Position numbers and translations under genes: made by a program. Below the pieces are notes generated by a model. That model made no database searches and was not told the origin of the DNA. It was given only the letters and a program-made list of their open reading frames with translations. A stretch of 64,000 bases of DNA from Echinometra lucunter (lineage: Eukaryota; Echinodermata; Echinoidea; Camarodonta; Echinometridae), in assembly GCA_029962745.1 (NCBI GenBank), contig CM057165.1:24517202-24581201 (forward strand), read 5' to 3'. This document shows, piece after piece, positions 47,723-58,219 of this stretch. Each line of letters opens with the position of its first letter. The stretch's first letter is position 1.

Positions 47723-50700
47723 ATGGCCGATTCATCGAAACGAGACCAAAGAGAAGCTCATCGATGTCAGCCGTCACGAGGATGGAAGCGATGGGTCATC
47801 TTAGCAGGGCTGTTTATGGTGTCTTTCCTTGAAGTAGGGTCAACCAGGACTCTTTCTCTCTTCCTCGATAACTTCACTTTTCAGTTCAATGTCAGTACTT
47901 CCTACATGGCAGCGATTTACGGACTGATCTCCGGAATGCCGTATTTCTTAGGTAAGGCACCGCGGCTTAATTGGTAAACGGCTTACTTTAAAAATCCTTC
48001 TCTTCGGAGCCATCTAGAAGGTGAACAGTGTTTTAACACTTGAAATTATACAGCTTTGAGATAAACTGTGATAAACTACCTATAAGGGAATTCACCGAGA
48101 TCTGCTGACAGCGTACATGCTGGCTACTATGATAACAAATGTTTTCAAACTTTTTATCTCTTTCACATGCAAATAAAGCAATCCGAGTGTTCGAATGCAA
48201 CATGATTTTTATGATATTGTCCAAAGCCCATTAAAAATACATTTGTTGATAATTTTTACAACTCTACAAGCACAGCTTTTCAGAAGCCCCCTCCATTACC
48301 AACCCTTTTTTATGGCTTGTTGTACACTGTGAACTTATTTACATTTACGATTCCACTGTTAATTGTTTTACTTTGTACAATGCATCCTATGTATTCTGCT
48401 TATATATGCTGGAATGGAAATAAACGAAATGAAATGAAAACAGTATTTCCTCAGGATTGCCATATTTTGCGATATTTTCAGTACTCGCATTTCAATAACC
48501 AAGTGAGAGATAAAAATCAGTCAGATTCCTTGATCCTAATAATTGCCTTTCGTCACAGCTGTCGTTTTAATCCACAAATTTTCAAGCAGTACATTCGAAA
48601 GCCTGCATGTTATTTCTATTCAGTGCTACATGATACTGTTCATTTGGGGAGCGTTTCATGAAGAGTTTTGTCGGTGATTTTCACTGACAACTGTTATCAG
48701 CTACTGAAAATCCTCTCATCCGACTGGCTGAGAGCAAATTAGTCAGTGAAAATCACCGACAAGACTCTTCATGAAACGCTTCCTTGGTCTTAATCGTTAG
48801 TATTATTATCATACTAACCAAGTTTCATCTATTTCACCTCCAGCATTAATCAATATACCTCTGCTACGCTGCTTCTCCGTAAGACAGCTTACGATAGTTG
48901 GAGGCATACTGGTATCAGGAGGACTCGTTGGTGGTTCTTTCAGCACATCAACTCCAGAGATAACTCTAGCTCTTATTGCATTCGGTACGTCTTGGAACCC
49001 TCCTCCCTCCGGAAAAAGAAATGAATAGTGATATCATTCATCATGATGATGATAGTTATGATAATGATAATGATAATGATAATTAGCATGATATTATGAT
49101 ATTGTTGATGGAGAAAGTAGTAATAATAACAACAATAAATAACAAAAAACGATAATAGTAACAGCAATGATGATAACATAATAGTAACGAATGACAACAA
49201 TGATATGTTAATGACTATAAGATTTGATTAGAATATTGAAAATGATAATTTTGATGGTAGTAATGATAATAATTATAATAACAATAATAATAACAGTATA
49301 AATAATATATATAATAATTGGTAATTGATAATTGATAATGATTTTACATTTGGCGTGAAAGGATGAGAAGTAGTTTGATGGTAATAACTTTCACAATCTT
49401 CAAGCATTACAGTTCTAATTTGACCATCAGATCTTGTACGAATTCAAAAATGATAGCGACTCTTTACTTTTTTTTAAAATTAGGCTTATTTTTCTGTTGA
49501 AGAGAAATTAGAATTTACCCCTCTAATTCTTTCAAAATTCATTTGAAATCACCCCCGCCAGGTTTAGGATTTGCCTTCATCGTTCTGCCAACAAACTCCT
49601 GTCTAGCCGACTATTTCCCTGATCGTTTTGAGATTGCCACTGGTGTGTTCACCTCAGGAGGAAGCGTTGGGGTCATGGTAATGCCTTGGCTCTTCGATTC
49701 CCTGATTGACCTGTACGGATGGAGGGGAGGTCTTCTCCTTCTTGGTGGATTCACCATCCATCTCATTTTAATCGGGTCACTGCTAAAACTGGCAACGACG
49801 AAACGTTCCGGATACGACGAAGAACGCATCTCCGTCAGAGATGCGACTCAATACGGTAATGAGGCTTGCGGCCATGTGAACGTGAACTTTGAACCAGATC
49901 CACTCGAAATGAAAACCACACGCAGAGACCGTATGGAAGATCGTTCGGAGACACCCAGAAAAGCAGAATACGAAGCCACTTCTTTCACACTATTTGGAAG
50001 TGAAGAAAAGTCCGCTAATGCAGAAAGTGGTAGCAGCAGTGAACAGTCTAAAAGTTCAAAGTTTAGTCAGTTCGTCGATGCTGCTGTGACCACTAATGAA
50101 CGTAAACCCGACATAAGAAGAACATTCTCGACACATCGGCCATGTGATCATGCCAGTTCGCCCATTAATGCATCCAGTATAGACTTGGGAATTAACGACA
50201 CTGATAACATCAACACGAGCTCTTCTTGCAGGTTGCTTTCTTCTACCGTTCGGTTCTTCAAGGAACATCCTCTCTTGATCATCGTCTGCTTTCAAGTGTA
50301 TCTCTTTGCACTTCCATACGGCACATGGCTCTTATTTACAATTCCCAACGCTCAAGCAAAAGGCCTGTCAGACCTAAGAGCTACTCAATTATCAATCGCC
50401 GGTGGGGTAGCGAACTTTCTTGGGCGCTTCACCTGCGGTTTCATCACTTCAAGAAACATAGCCAGAATCGAAGTCTGGTATATGGTCGCCAATATCATCT
50501 CATCGACAGCCTTCTTCGTCAACTATGTGGCCGATACGTTCTGGTTCCTTCTGATTCTTTCCCTCTTTTTTGGATTCACGGTTGGTTTCAAGACTCCTGC
50601 ACAGCTTACCCTTGTGATGAAAGCTGTTGGACAAAAATACTTCAAGACGGGGATGGGGATTCATAGCGTATGTGCTGGATCAGCTTTCCCAATCCTTGGA

Positions 50701-51859
50701 GTCATTGCTGGTTCGTTCGGATTTTGTATAATGTTTTCTGGTAACCTCTATTTCAAATCTGCACTCATATCTAATACCGGGATCTAATATCTCATAGCTC
50801 GGTGACACGACATTTGCTCCTGTCTTAATTTCTCCGAAGACATAGGGTTAGGGTTCGGGTTGTGATGGGGGTTTGGTTCAGAATATGAGGATAAGGATTA
50901 AGGCTAGTGTTGGATTTGGAGTTAGGTTTTATGTTTGGCTTAACGTGCAGATTTTCCATGGGAGTAATATCATTGTTGGAGCAAATGTCATGGAACCCAT
51001 AGATAACGCCACCGCAGAATTACCAGTGTTTGGTTTTACGCATTTACGAGGGGTCAGTTCAATCCCGTTAGAAACGCTCAGTCGTGGGCTTTCATGGGGA
51101 ATTTGACACTATGGGTGCTTACCCAGTAACAGGCGTTGTCCATCACTATGAGTTTTATGACCAACAGACCTTATGTAATGCTCTGTTTATTCCACCCTTT
51201 GCCCCATATGGCAAAGTCATTATCTCACTTTCCCTGGCCCGAGAATGCCCGAAGCAGGCCGAAGAATGTTTATAATGGGACAGCTTGTTTTGCTGTGCTC
51301 CAGAAATGTAGCTCTAATACAGGTATTTCCAGTGCTTTTCACAAAGTTTGGTGTCAGCAAATTATGATCCACTCCCCATGAAAGCCCACGACCGAATGTC
51401 TTTAAGGGTTTATTTTGATTTGTTGTAGCAGCCAAAAGGCTGAATTGGGACAATGGCTTTAAAAAATTTAGCAGGTAATAAAACAAATGTATGATTAGAA
51501 TGAGCATACATTAGGGATCTATAGATTATTGAAATACAACATGGTATTACCATTTTAGCCATGTCATTGTGATGCCATTCTGATAGTAAAGAGTCAAACT
51601 GCCTTTAGAATCATTCCATTAAAATGGGGAACGGTATATCAGTTTTTTATATTCTTTGAGCATGATTGTATTTACTGGGTAAAATACATATTTATTTCGA
51701 TGTATGTAATTTGAATCTATTACAGGTGCAATCTATGATCGTACGCAGTCCTACAACATCGCGTTCTGCATCATGGGGGCTCTGGATCTATGTGCTGCTA
51801 TTCTCATCATTACTCCCGTAGCTTGGCAACGGTTCCGCGAAAAACCCTCACCCGATTAA
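47723..51859 (+). CDS. Monocarboxylate-transporter-like protein (SLC16 family), intact
   Basis: Four exons: 47723-47951, 48844-48984, 49562-50710 and 51726-51859. All introns are phase 1 with GT/AG borders, giving 550 residues. The ATG chosen yields MADSSKRDQREA, a short cytoplasmic N-terminus before TM1 (GWKRWVILAGLFMVSFLEVG). There are two bundles of about six membrane helices. The first ends at LLLLGGFTIHLILIGSLLKL. A ~140-residue hydrophilic loop follows, then FFKEHPLLIIVCFQVYLF opens the second bundle. The third intron falls within GVIAG/AIYDRTQSYN, matching the GxIYDxTxSY region of SLC16 proteins. Members move lactate, thyroid hormones, carnitine or other small acids across the plasma membrane. 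No substrate can be read here. TRIM gene 3 follows on the same strand. Confidence 0.85.
48646..48784. mobile_element. Hairpin MITE, GGAGCGTTTCATGAAGAG subtype
   Basis: The ends GAGCGTTTCATGAAGAGT and ACTCTTCATGAAACGCTTCC are inverted and extend through GTCGGTGATTTTCACTGA. The centre GACTGGCTGAGAGCAAATT is the family's. It lies in intron 1 of the intact MCT gene, 60 bases before exon 2. Confidence 0.8.
49042..49335. repeat. Degenerate (ATG)n/(AAT)n simple repeat
   Basis: AT-rich triplet-like repeats filling most of intron 2 of the MCT gene. Confidence 0.7.
50801..50998. mobile_element. GACATTTGCTCC-ended MITE with telomere-like interior, copy 2
   Basis: Begins GGTGACACGACATTTGCTCC and ends inverted (GGAGCAAATGTCATGGAACC). 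The interior AGGGTTAGGGTTCGGGTT decays into variants across about 80 bases. It lies in intron 3 of the MCT gene. Confidence 0.75.
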
Positions 51860-51999
51860 TACCCGTACTTATTTCTACCCAGTATTTGATATGTTAAATG
51901 GATAGTTATAGTTATAGTTTAGTTATGATTCAAAGGTTGTTGTAGTTTAGGTTATAGGATACAAGCTCCTGTGAAATCGTTAGTTCAAACATACGTAAG

Positions 52000-52311
52000 T
52001 ATGGTGGCCCTGAAGTACGCTCGACAACAGGTCATGTGCGACGTGAATTTCGAGGCCAACTTTGCGTCCCAGTCGCGAAATTCGCGACCCGTGACGCAAA
52101 ATTCATGACCGGGATGCGAAATTCATGACCCGCGACGCGAAATTCATGACCCAGGATGCGAAATTCATGACCCGTGACGAGAAATTCATGACCCGGATGC
52201 GAGATTCGCGACTAGGACGCAAAGTTCGCGTCACGGGTCGCGAATTTCGCGACTGGGACGCAAAGCTGGTGGCGAAATTCATGTTGTCAAGCGTACTTCT
52301 GGGCCACCATA
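52000..52311. mobile_element. TATGGTGGCCC hairpin MITE with internal arrays, copy 2
   Basis: Flanked by CGTAAG / CGTAAT (imperfect 6-bp duplication). The arms share the ends of copy 1. The interior has about eight GCGAAATTC(A/G)(T/C)GACCC-type units, mostly in one direction, then inverted near the right arm. It lies 140 bases after the MCT stop codon. Confidence 0.8.
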
Positions 52312-52317
52312 CGTAAT

Positions 52318-52650
52318 AGTTTCACGGAGATTAGAGCACTCCCTGAAGGAGATTTCATTATCTGTAGTAGTAGTGCCCTGTATTTTAATTACTATTAAAT
52401 ATTGACAAAAATAGTTCGACCGATTAATCAGTTGAATCTCATTGAATTATTGTGAAAATGAGTAATTTGTAAAGAATCCATTGAAAATGACAAAACATTT
52501 CTCTGATAACAAAGTTTATATTGCTCTGTATTTTGATAGGGTTGTGAAACCTTTTCTGAGCTACGAATCTGCACATGCTAGACTCATCAAACATTAGGGA
52601 AAATTACTGGATATCAAAATTATGGCAATTACACATATACATTATGTGAT
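52318..52650. other. Intergenic, nothing recognised
   Basis: AT-rich, without exon or clear repeat. Confidence 0.4.
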
Positions 52651-52654
52651 CCAA

Positions 52655-53353
52655 ATCATGGGCGGCGCTCCCAGGGGTGGGGCAAATGGTACAGTGCCCC
52701 CCCCCCCCCACACACACACAACACACACTTTTCGAAGCACCCCGTAAAGTGCCCATTTTATCGAGGAAAAATGCTCCTTTTCAAACCTGTTTAGTTTCCC
52801 TTCCCCCTTTTCTTATTTCTGTTGTTGTTTTTTTCTTCAAAATAAGTGTCTTTTTCTCAAAATGTGCAAGTGCCCATGTTTACGCGTGGTTAGTGCCCTT
52901 TTCCTTTTTTTTTTGTTGAGAATTTTCTCCTTTTCACAGCTAAAGAGTGGACCTTTTGCACTGTGACGTGTTCCCTTCGAATGTCCCTTTTTCTTCTCAT
53001 AGTGCACTTCTTCTAATGAGAGCCCCTTTCACATCAGATGAAGAGCCCTTTTCTTCTAAGGTAAGTGCTCCATTTATATCTGAAACACGTCCCTATTAGC
53101 TTCTGAAATGTAACCCTTTTCATTTTAGTACATCGCATTTTCCTTCTTTTGACGTGCGGTAAGTGCCACTTTTGTTTTCTAATTAGTGCCCCCTTTCAAG
53201 TCGGATAAAGTTCCCCCTTTTAGATTTCATACACACTCATTTTGATTCCTAGAAAGGGCTTCTTTTCCTTTCTAATTTAGTTTACATGGTTAAGGACATT
53301 CCTCTTTTTGATAAGTGCCCCTTTTACTTGTGATGAGACGTCCCGCTTGAAAT
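52655..53353. repeat. Degenerate 'aagtgcccctttt' repeats, copy C (left part)
   Basis: From 52950 on this is the reverse of 13.99-14.25 kb in copy A. The start (GGGCGGCGCTCCCAGGGG, then a C run) resembles a hAT-type MITE end. The array resumes at 55416 after the composite insertion. Confidence 0.6.
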
Positions 53354-54315
53354 CAGTGGCGTAACAGCCGGGGGGCATGGGGGGCAGAGTGCCCCCCCCC
53401 CCCTGAAGGATTTCAGCGGGAAAATCCACCAAACCACCGGGGAAAAATGAAAAGGAGGGAAAGGAAGAAAAAGGAAGGGAGAAAGGGAAAGAAAGAAGAA
53501 GAAAGGAAAAGAAAGAAGAAGAAAGGAAAAGAAAGAAGGAGAAAGGGAAATAAAGAAGGAGAACGGGAAAGGAAGAAGGAGAACGGGAAAGAAAAAAGGA
53601 GAAAGGGGAGAAAGAAGAAGAGAGAGAGGGAAAAGAGGGAAAGTGGAAAAAAAGAAGAAAGCAAAGGGAAACAAAAGAAATGAGGGAAAATTTAGTACCA
53701 AACACCGGAGTTTCCGGGTGCTCCACTCCCTGGACCCCCGCAGTGGCTTTCCCTGTACACCCCCATCAGGGGCCCTAAGCCAGAACCCTGGGCCCCACCC
53801 GCTAAAGGCTTCGCAACAAGCAACTCGCGGTGCGGGCTTATCTCCACATATTCTATTTCTAGACTTAGTTACCGGGAAATTTTCGGCTCTGCCTCCCCCC
53901 CTGATAACAGACAGAGAATGTATAAGACCGGGAACAGACAACGAACAATTCAAAGAAACGTCAGAGCTTCCGCGCTTCGCGCGGGAGGGGAAAATCACCA
54001 TCCCTGCACCCTCCCCCTAACATGCCTAGGGAGCGCGCTTCGCACTATCGTCCTCCTAAAAGAAAATTCTAGCTACACCACTGATTCGAAACTTAATTAC
54101 CGGGAAATTTTTGGCTATGCGTATGCCCCCTCCCCCCCCCCCCCCCCGATAACAGGCAGAGAGCGTAAGAAGAGCGGGAACTGACAGCGAAAAAACGTCG
54201 GAGCCTCCGCGCTTTGCGCGGGAGGGGGGAAGCTCCCCCCTCCCTGCACCCTCCCTCCTAGGCAGCACTACCGTCCTCCTAAAATGAAATCCTAGTTGCG
54301 CCGCAGAAGATAGAC

Positions 54316-54690
54316 TAATACTGCTTTCACACCAAGGTACGGTCGCTGCGACCGATGAAATCATAATGTGAAAGCATTTCATCGGTCGCTGCGACCGATC
54401 GTTTTGGTCAAAAACGATCGGTCGCTGAGTACGCTCGCTGAGGTACTTCAGCGACCGATCGCGACCGATGCAAGCTAGATGTGAAAGCACATCGTACTCA
54501 GCGACCGATCGAAATGCAATGACCCCCATACATGCCTACGCACTATCTCTACTTCCGCTTCCGGCTAGGTCAGCTATACAGCGACCGATCGCTCTGGGCC
54601 TGACCAAATTTTGACGGAGGTGTGAAAGCACGTCCGATCGGTCGCTGGGTACGGTCGCAGCGACCGTACCTTGATGTGAAAGCAGTATTA
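54316..54690. mobile_element. MITE with clustered GACCGATCG motifs
   Basis: Inverted ends TAATACTGCTTTCACACC / (from right) TAATACTGCTTTCACATC, continuing through AAGGTACGGTCGCTGCGACC. Nine GACCGAT/ATCGGTC motifs were counted by eye in 375 bp, many within CAGCGACCGATCG. The recurrent GTGAAAGCA also appears inside. The target duplication is ambiguous because the flanks are palindromic. Confidence 0.8.
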
Positions 54691-54959
54691 ATTACCGACA
54701 ACTAACAATGCAAATAAACGTCGTAGCTTCCGCGCTTCGCGCGGGGGGGGGGGGGGGGGGGGGGGGGGGACTTCCCCGCAGCCTCCCCTCTTGGCGTAAA
54801 TTCCGGGGGGTGGGGGATCTATCACCCCCACCTGAGGGAGAGGGGGGATGGTGTGTACAAATTTCCCGCCATGCAGACACACTTTTTAAAGAAGAAAATA
54901 TATTTTAATTAATCAGTTAGTAAAAATTCTAAATATATATCTATCATAAACAATCATCA

Positions 54960-55240
54960 TATTTCAGAATTTCTATTTGAAAATGCTATTGAAAACAAAA
55001 AAGTGGTTATTTTTGGCTCGCTCGTTTCGCTCGCTCGTCAAAATCTTAGGATTTCCATCCAAAAATGCGATTAAAATCGAGAAAAGTGGTTATTTTTGGC
55101 TCGCTCGCATTGCTCTTTCGTCATACTTTTGAATTTTTATTCGAAAATGCGATTCAAAAGCGAAAAAGTGATTATTTTCTGCTCGCTCGCTTCCCTCGCT
55201 CGCAAAATAGATATCAAAATGTGTGTGAGAGGGAAAAAAA
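54960..55240. repeat. ~85-bp tandem repeat (three units) with CGCTCGCTCG
   Basis: Each unit reads roughly 'gaaaatgcgatt.aaaa..gaaaaagtggttatttttggctcgctcg'. A single unit exists in reverse at 3862-3940, so the array expanded within this element. Confidence 0.8.
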
Positions 55241-55640
55241 TCGTTAAAGAAGTTTTTCTCCTTTAAATTGGATTTACGCCGGTGGAGCACTACCGTCCTC
55301 CTAAAATGCAGTCCTAGCTACGCCACAGATTCTAGACAAAGACTAGTTACCGGGAAAATTTGGGCTCTGTCCACCCCCCCCCCCCCCCCGATAACAGGTA
55401 CCTGTTGCGCCCCTGTTTGAAATATGATGTGCCCCCTTTTCAATTCTAGTGGAGTAATTCCTTTCTGATTAGTGGCCCTTTTCACCTCAGATAAGTGCCC
55501 CGTTCGCCTGAGGTGACTGACTCTTGAATTTGATATATACCTCTTTTCACATCCGATTAGTGCCCCTTTTAATTTCCTGTGTCATTTTCTACCTCTGGTT
55601 AGTTACTATACCCTAAAGTTCTCAAAAGAACCTATACCTA

Positions 55641-57065
55641 TACAGTGCTTATCAAAATAAAGGTAATCCAAATTTAAAGGATTCTTATTTCAGTGTTATT
55701 GACTTTGACAATTTATAGATAGTTTAGATTAAAAGAGGAACTCTTCCTCTTTCCATTGATACCTCACTTGTATCATTTATGTTACGCATGACCGAGTTCA
55801 TTGTTATTGAAGATTTTGCAAGTTTTGGAAAATGGACGCAAGACTGAAATCCCCTCCTTCAATGGAGCCACACATAATCAATTGCTTTCTTATTGATTAC
55901 GACCAATTTCACAATTTTTGCAACTTTAAATGGATGCAAGACTGAAACTCACATTTTCCCTTCCATTATGCTCATGATACACTTTTAGTAGGTCTGATAA
56001 TCATTGATCATCATCGGTGATCGTTAAGAAAATGGTCCAATTGACGGGAGAAATAACACTTTCAGCTTTGAAGCTTGCATCATTTCACCACAACGATGGG
56101 AATTTACGGAGAATTCAAGAGCATTTTAGAGAATATCTTACGAAAAGTCTCCAGCAGTTTTTTTTTAATTATTATTTTTTAACGGGAAGATACCTAGGCA
56201 TGGTACTAGCCTTATCCAAAACTCAATGTAGACTGGTAGAAAGTGCACTGAGTGTTATCAAGAAATCAGTTTCCCCAGGATATTACCTAATACGAAGGTG
56301 ATATGCCAAAGACTAACGAGAAGAGCATAACCTTTAAAATAATTGTTAGGAAAAAGAATATTTAACTTGTCACACTCAACAGGAATATATGTAAACATAC
56401 TGAATCGTGTTTGAACTAGCTGAAAGCGTTCACTTCATTCATTTTCCAAAACTTGCAAAAAATGGAATTTGTACCTGTCGTCTTCATTAACCCATAGAGG
56501 TACAGTGTCACCTTTAGGGGACGTTTTTGCAGTATCTGTTGCTCCAGAATGTTGGGCAGTACATATCATACATTAGCAGAAAGAGAGAAATGCACTGACA
56601 CATTTGAGCCCATTCCCATTGCTGCATGGTGTGGCGTTCTCGAATTAGAGCAGTTTAAGTGTAACTAGTCATTAAACTCTTTAAATTGGCAACGCAGTGA
56701 ATAATATATAATCACTATTTCTGTGTTCAAATTGGCAATTTCTGATTCAATTTTACAATTATATTTCATTTTGGTTTATGTTATATCCATATTTATTTTT
56801 TTCAAGCTATGTAAACGTGGAAAAAATAATTTGTATTGCCAATTTGAGGATTGAAGATGATTAATTTAGACCTCGAGAAAGCTCTGTACTGCTATGGGTT
56901 AACAATATACTCACTCAGGCGTGACAACAGTGATGCAAGTGAGGCATCAATGGAAAGAGGAAGAGATGTTCTTTTTGAATATGATGCATGTAAAATAGAA
57001 AATCAAATAACCTTGGAATAAAAATCCTCTAAATTTGGATTAGCTTTGTTTTGATGCGCACTGCA
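55641..57065. mobile_element. Tc1/mariner-like nonautonomous element, copy C
   Basis: The ends are TACAGTGCTTATCAAAATAA and, inverted, TGCAGTGCGCATCAAAACAA. It is the reverse partner of 12815-13777, enlarged by the piggyBac-type MITE at 56491-56898. The open frame at 56017-56301 does not look like a transposase. Confidence 0.7.
56491..56898. mobile_element. piggyBac-type MITE (408 bp), with empty site elsewhere
   Basis: The ends CCCATAGAGGTACAG and (inverted) CCCATAGCAGTACAG are flanked by TTAA (56487-56490, 56899-56902). The homologous site in copy A (12977-12980) has a single TTAA and no element. Related to 18391-18778. Confidence 0.9.
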
Positions 57066-58219
57066 TAGCTCCAAAGAATCAGAATGGCTTCCTACGCAGG
57101 TAGAATCCTTTGTTATTGTTGGCACTAGAGTGCAAGACAGCGAGCAAGAGGCAGGCAGAGCCCTTCATTAGGGGCTCTGTAATAAAGGGCTCTGGAGCCC
57201 CAACTTTATAACTAAGAGCAGTGCTTCTAAATTGAAGTAACTGAGGATATGGTTTTCTATTTCTTTCTCAAAACCTTGCTCGCTACCCTCTCCCGCACGT
57301 ACTTTAAATATCAAGCAGGACACATAAAGTGTGTTGCAACATCTATTCATGATGAGATTATGCTTAAAGCTCCATTCAATTTGAGTATTTTGTCCATCAA
57401 AAATGATCGGTCACAATGAGATATGAGCAAGTGCATTGGAAATTTTAGCTTGGTCAATGATAACGAAAAGGATAGGGTTAATGGATGAAAATAATCATTG
57501 AAGAGCCCCGAAATAAATATGCAGCCAGTTTTATCATCAGATCACTGTATAGTGCAAATCCAGTGGCCTTCAGCATTAGACCCCCTTCCCCCCAAAAGTA
57601 AAATAAATAAGATAAAGAAATAAAGAAATAGAATAAAATGAATAAGAAATTAACAATGAAAAATAAATCCACATATTTTGCTTCCTCGCTTCACTCGCTC
57701 CCAAATGAGTATTCAGACCACTATAAATAACACAACTGCAAAGTAGTTATATGGTAAAGATAGCTGATCAATAAAAGCGTGATGATTGCCAAGATTGATA
57801 ATACTCTTTGGCTTAGATCTTAGATGGTGGAGGGTTACGGCACTGTGTTTCATGAATCTAAATTGATTGAAAATGAAACAGATACGAATAGATGGATCTA
57901 TGTACATGTAAGTGGAATTACTGCCTTACATCCGTATTGTTCTTGTAACTGTAGCCTGACTTAGTTTGTAATTGTTTACGGAGACGGATACGTGACCCAA
58001 AATCCTAACTTTGGGGTAAACATGAACTTCGTACTTTGAGGTACTAGCGTCCTGCTAGCGATTTGAAAATCATATATTGTTGTATAGGGCCTAGAGAGAA
58101 TTCGTACTTCTGGTATACATGGTATGAATACCTCATTCATTGTCATGATTATACGCGTAATTGTTTGTGGGCTCCGATGGGGAAATCCTAGTTGGCTCTA
58201 TCAGCGAAGACAATAAATA

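Larger units (their letters stand above)
53354..55415. mobile_element. 2.06-kb hAT-type composite element
   Basis: Terminal inverted repeats are CAGTGGCGTAACAG and CAGGGGCGCAACAG. The 8-bp duplication is CTTGAAAT / TTTGAAAT (53346-53353, 55416-55423). The unoccupied site is at 14010-14017 in copy A. It contains a purine-rich GGGAAAGAAGAA tract (53440-53690), two to three ~215-bp tandem monomers with a CCGCGCTTCGCGCGG hairpin (53970, 54207, 54730), a nested MITE (54316-54690), and a nested copy of the 3705-type hAT MITE with its expanded 85-bp array. No transposase. Confidence 0.8.

Noticed and set aside
53277..54001. Frames of 149 and 225 residues on the minus strand
   Set aside because: They are Phe/Ser/Leu translations of a purine-rich tract inside the hAT composite.
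56017..56301. A 94-residue frame in the Tc1/mariner-like element, considered as a transposase
   Set aside because: No DDE/D pattern or helix-turn-helix is recognisable, and the counterpart in copy A is not open.
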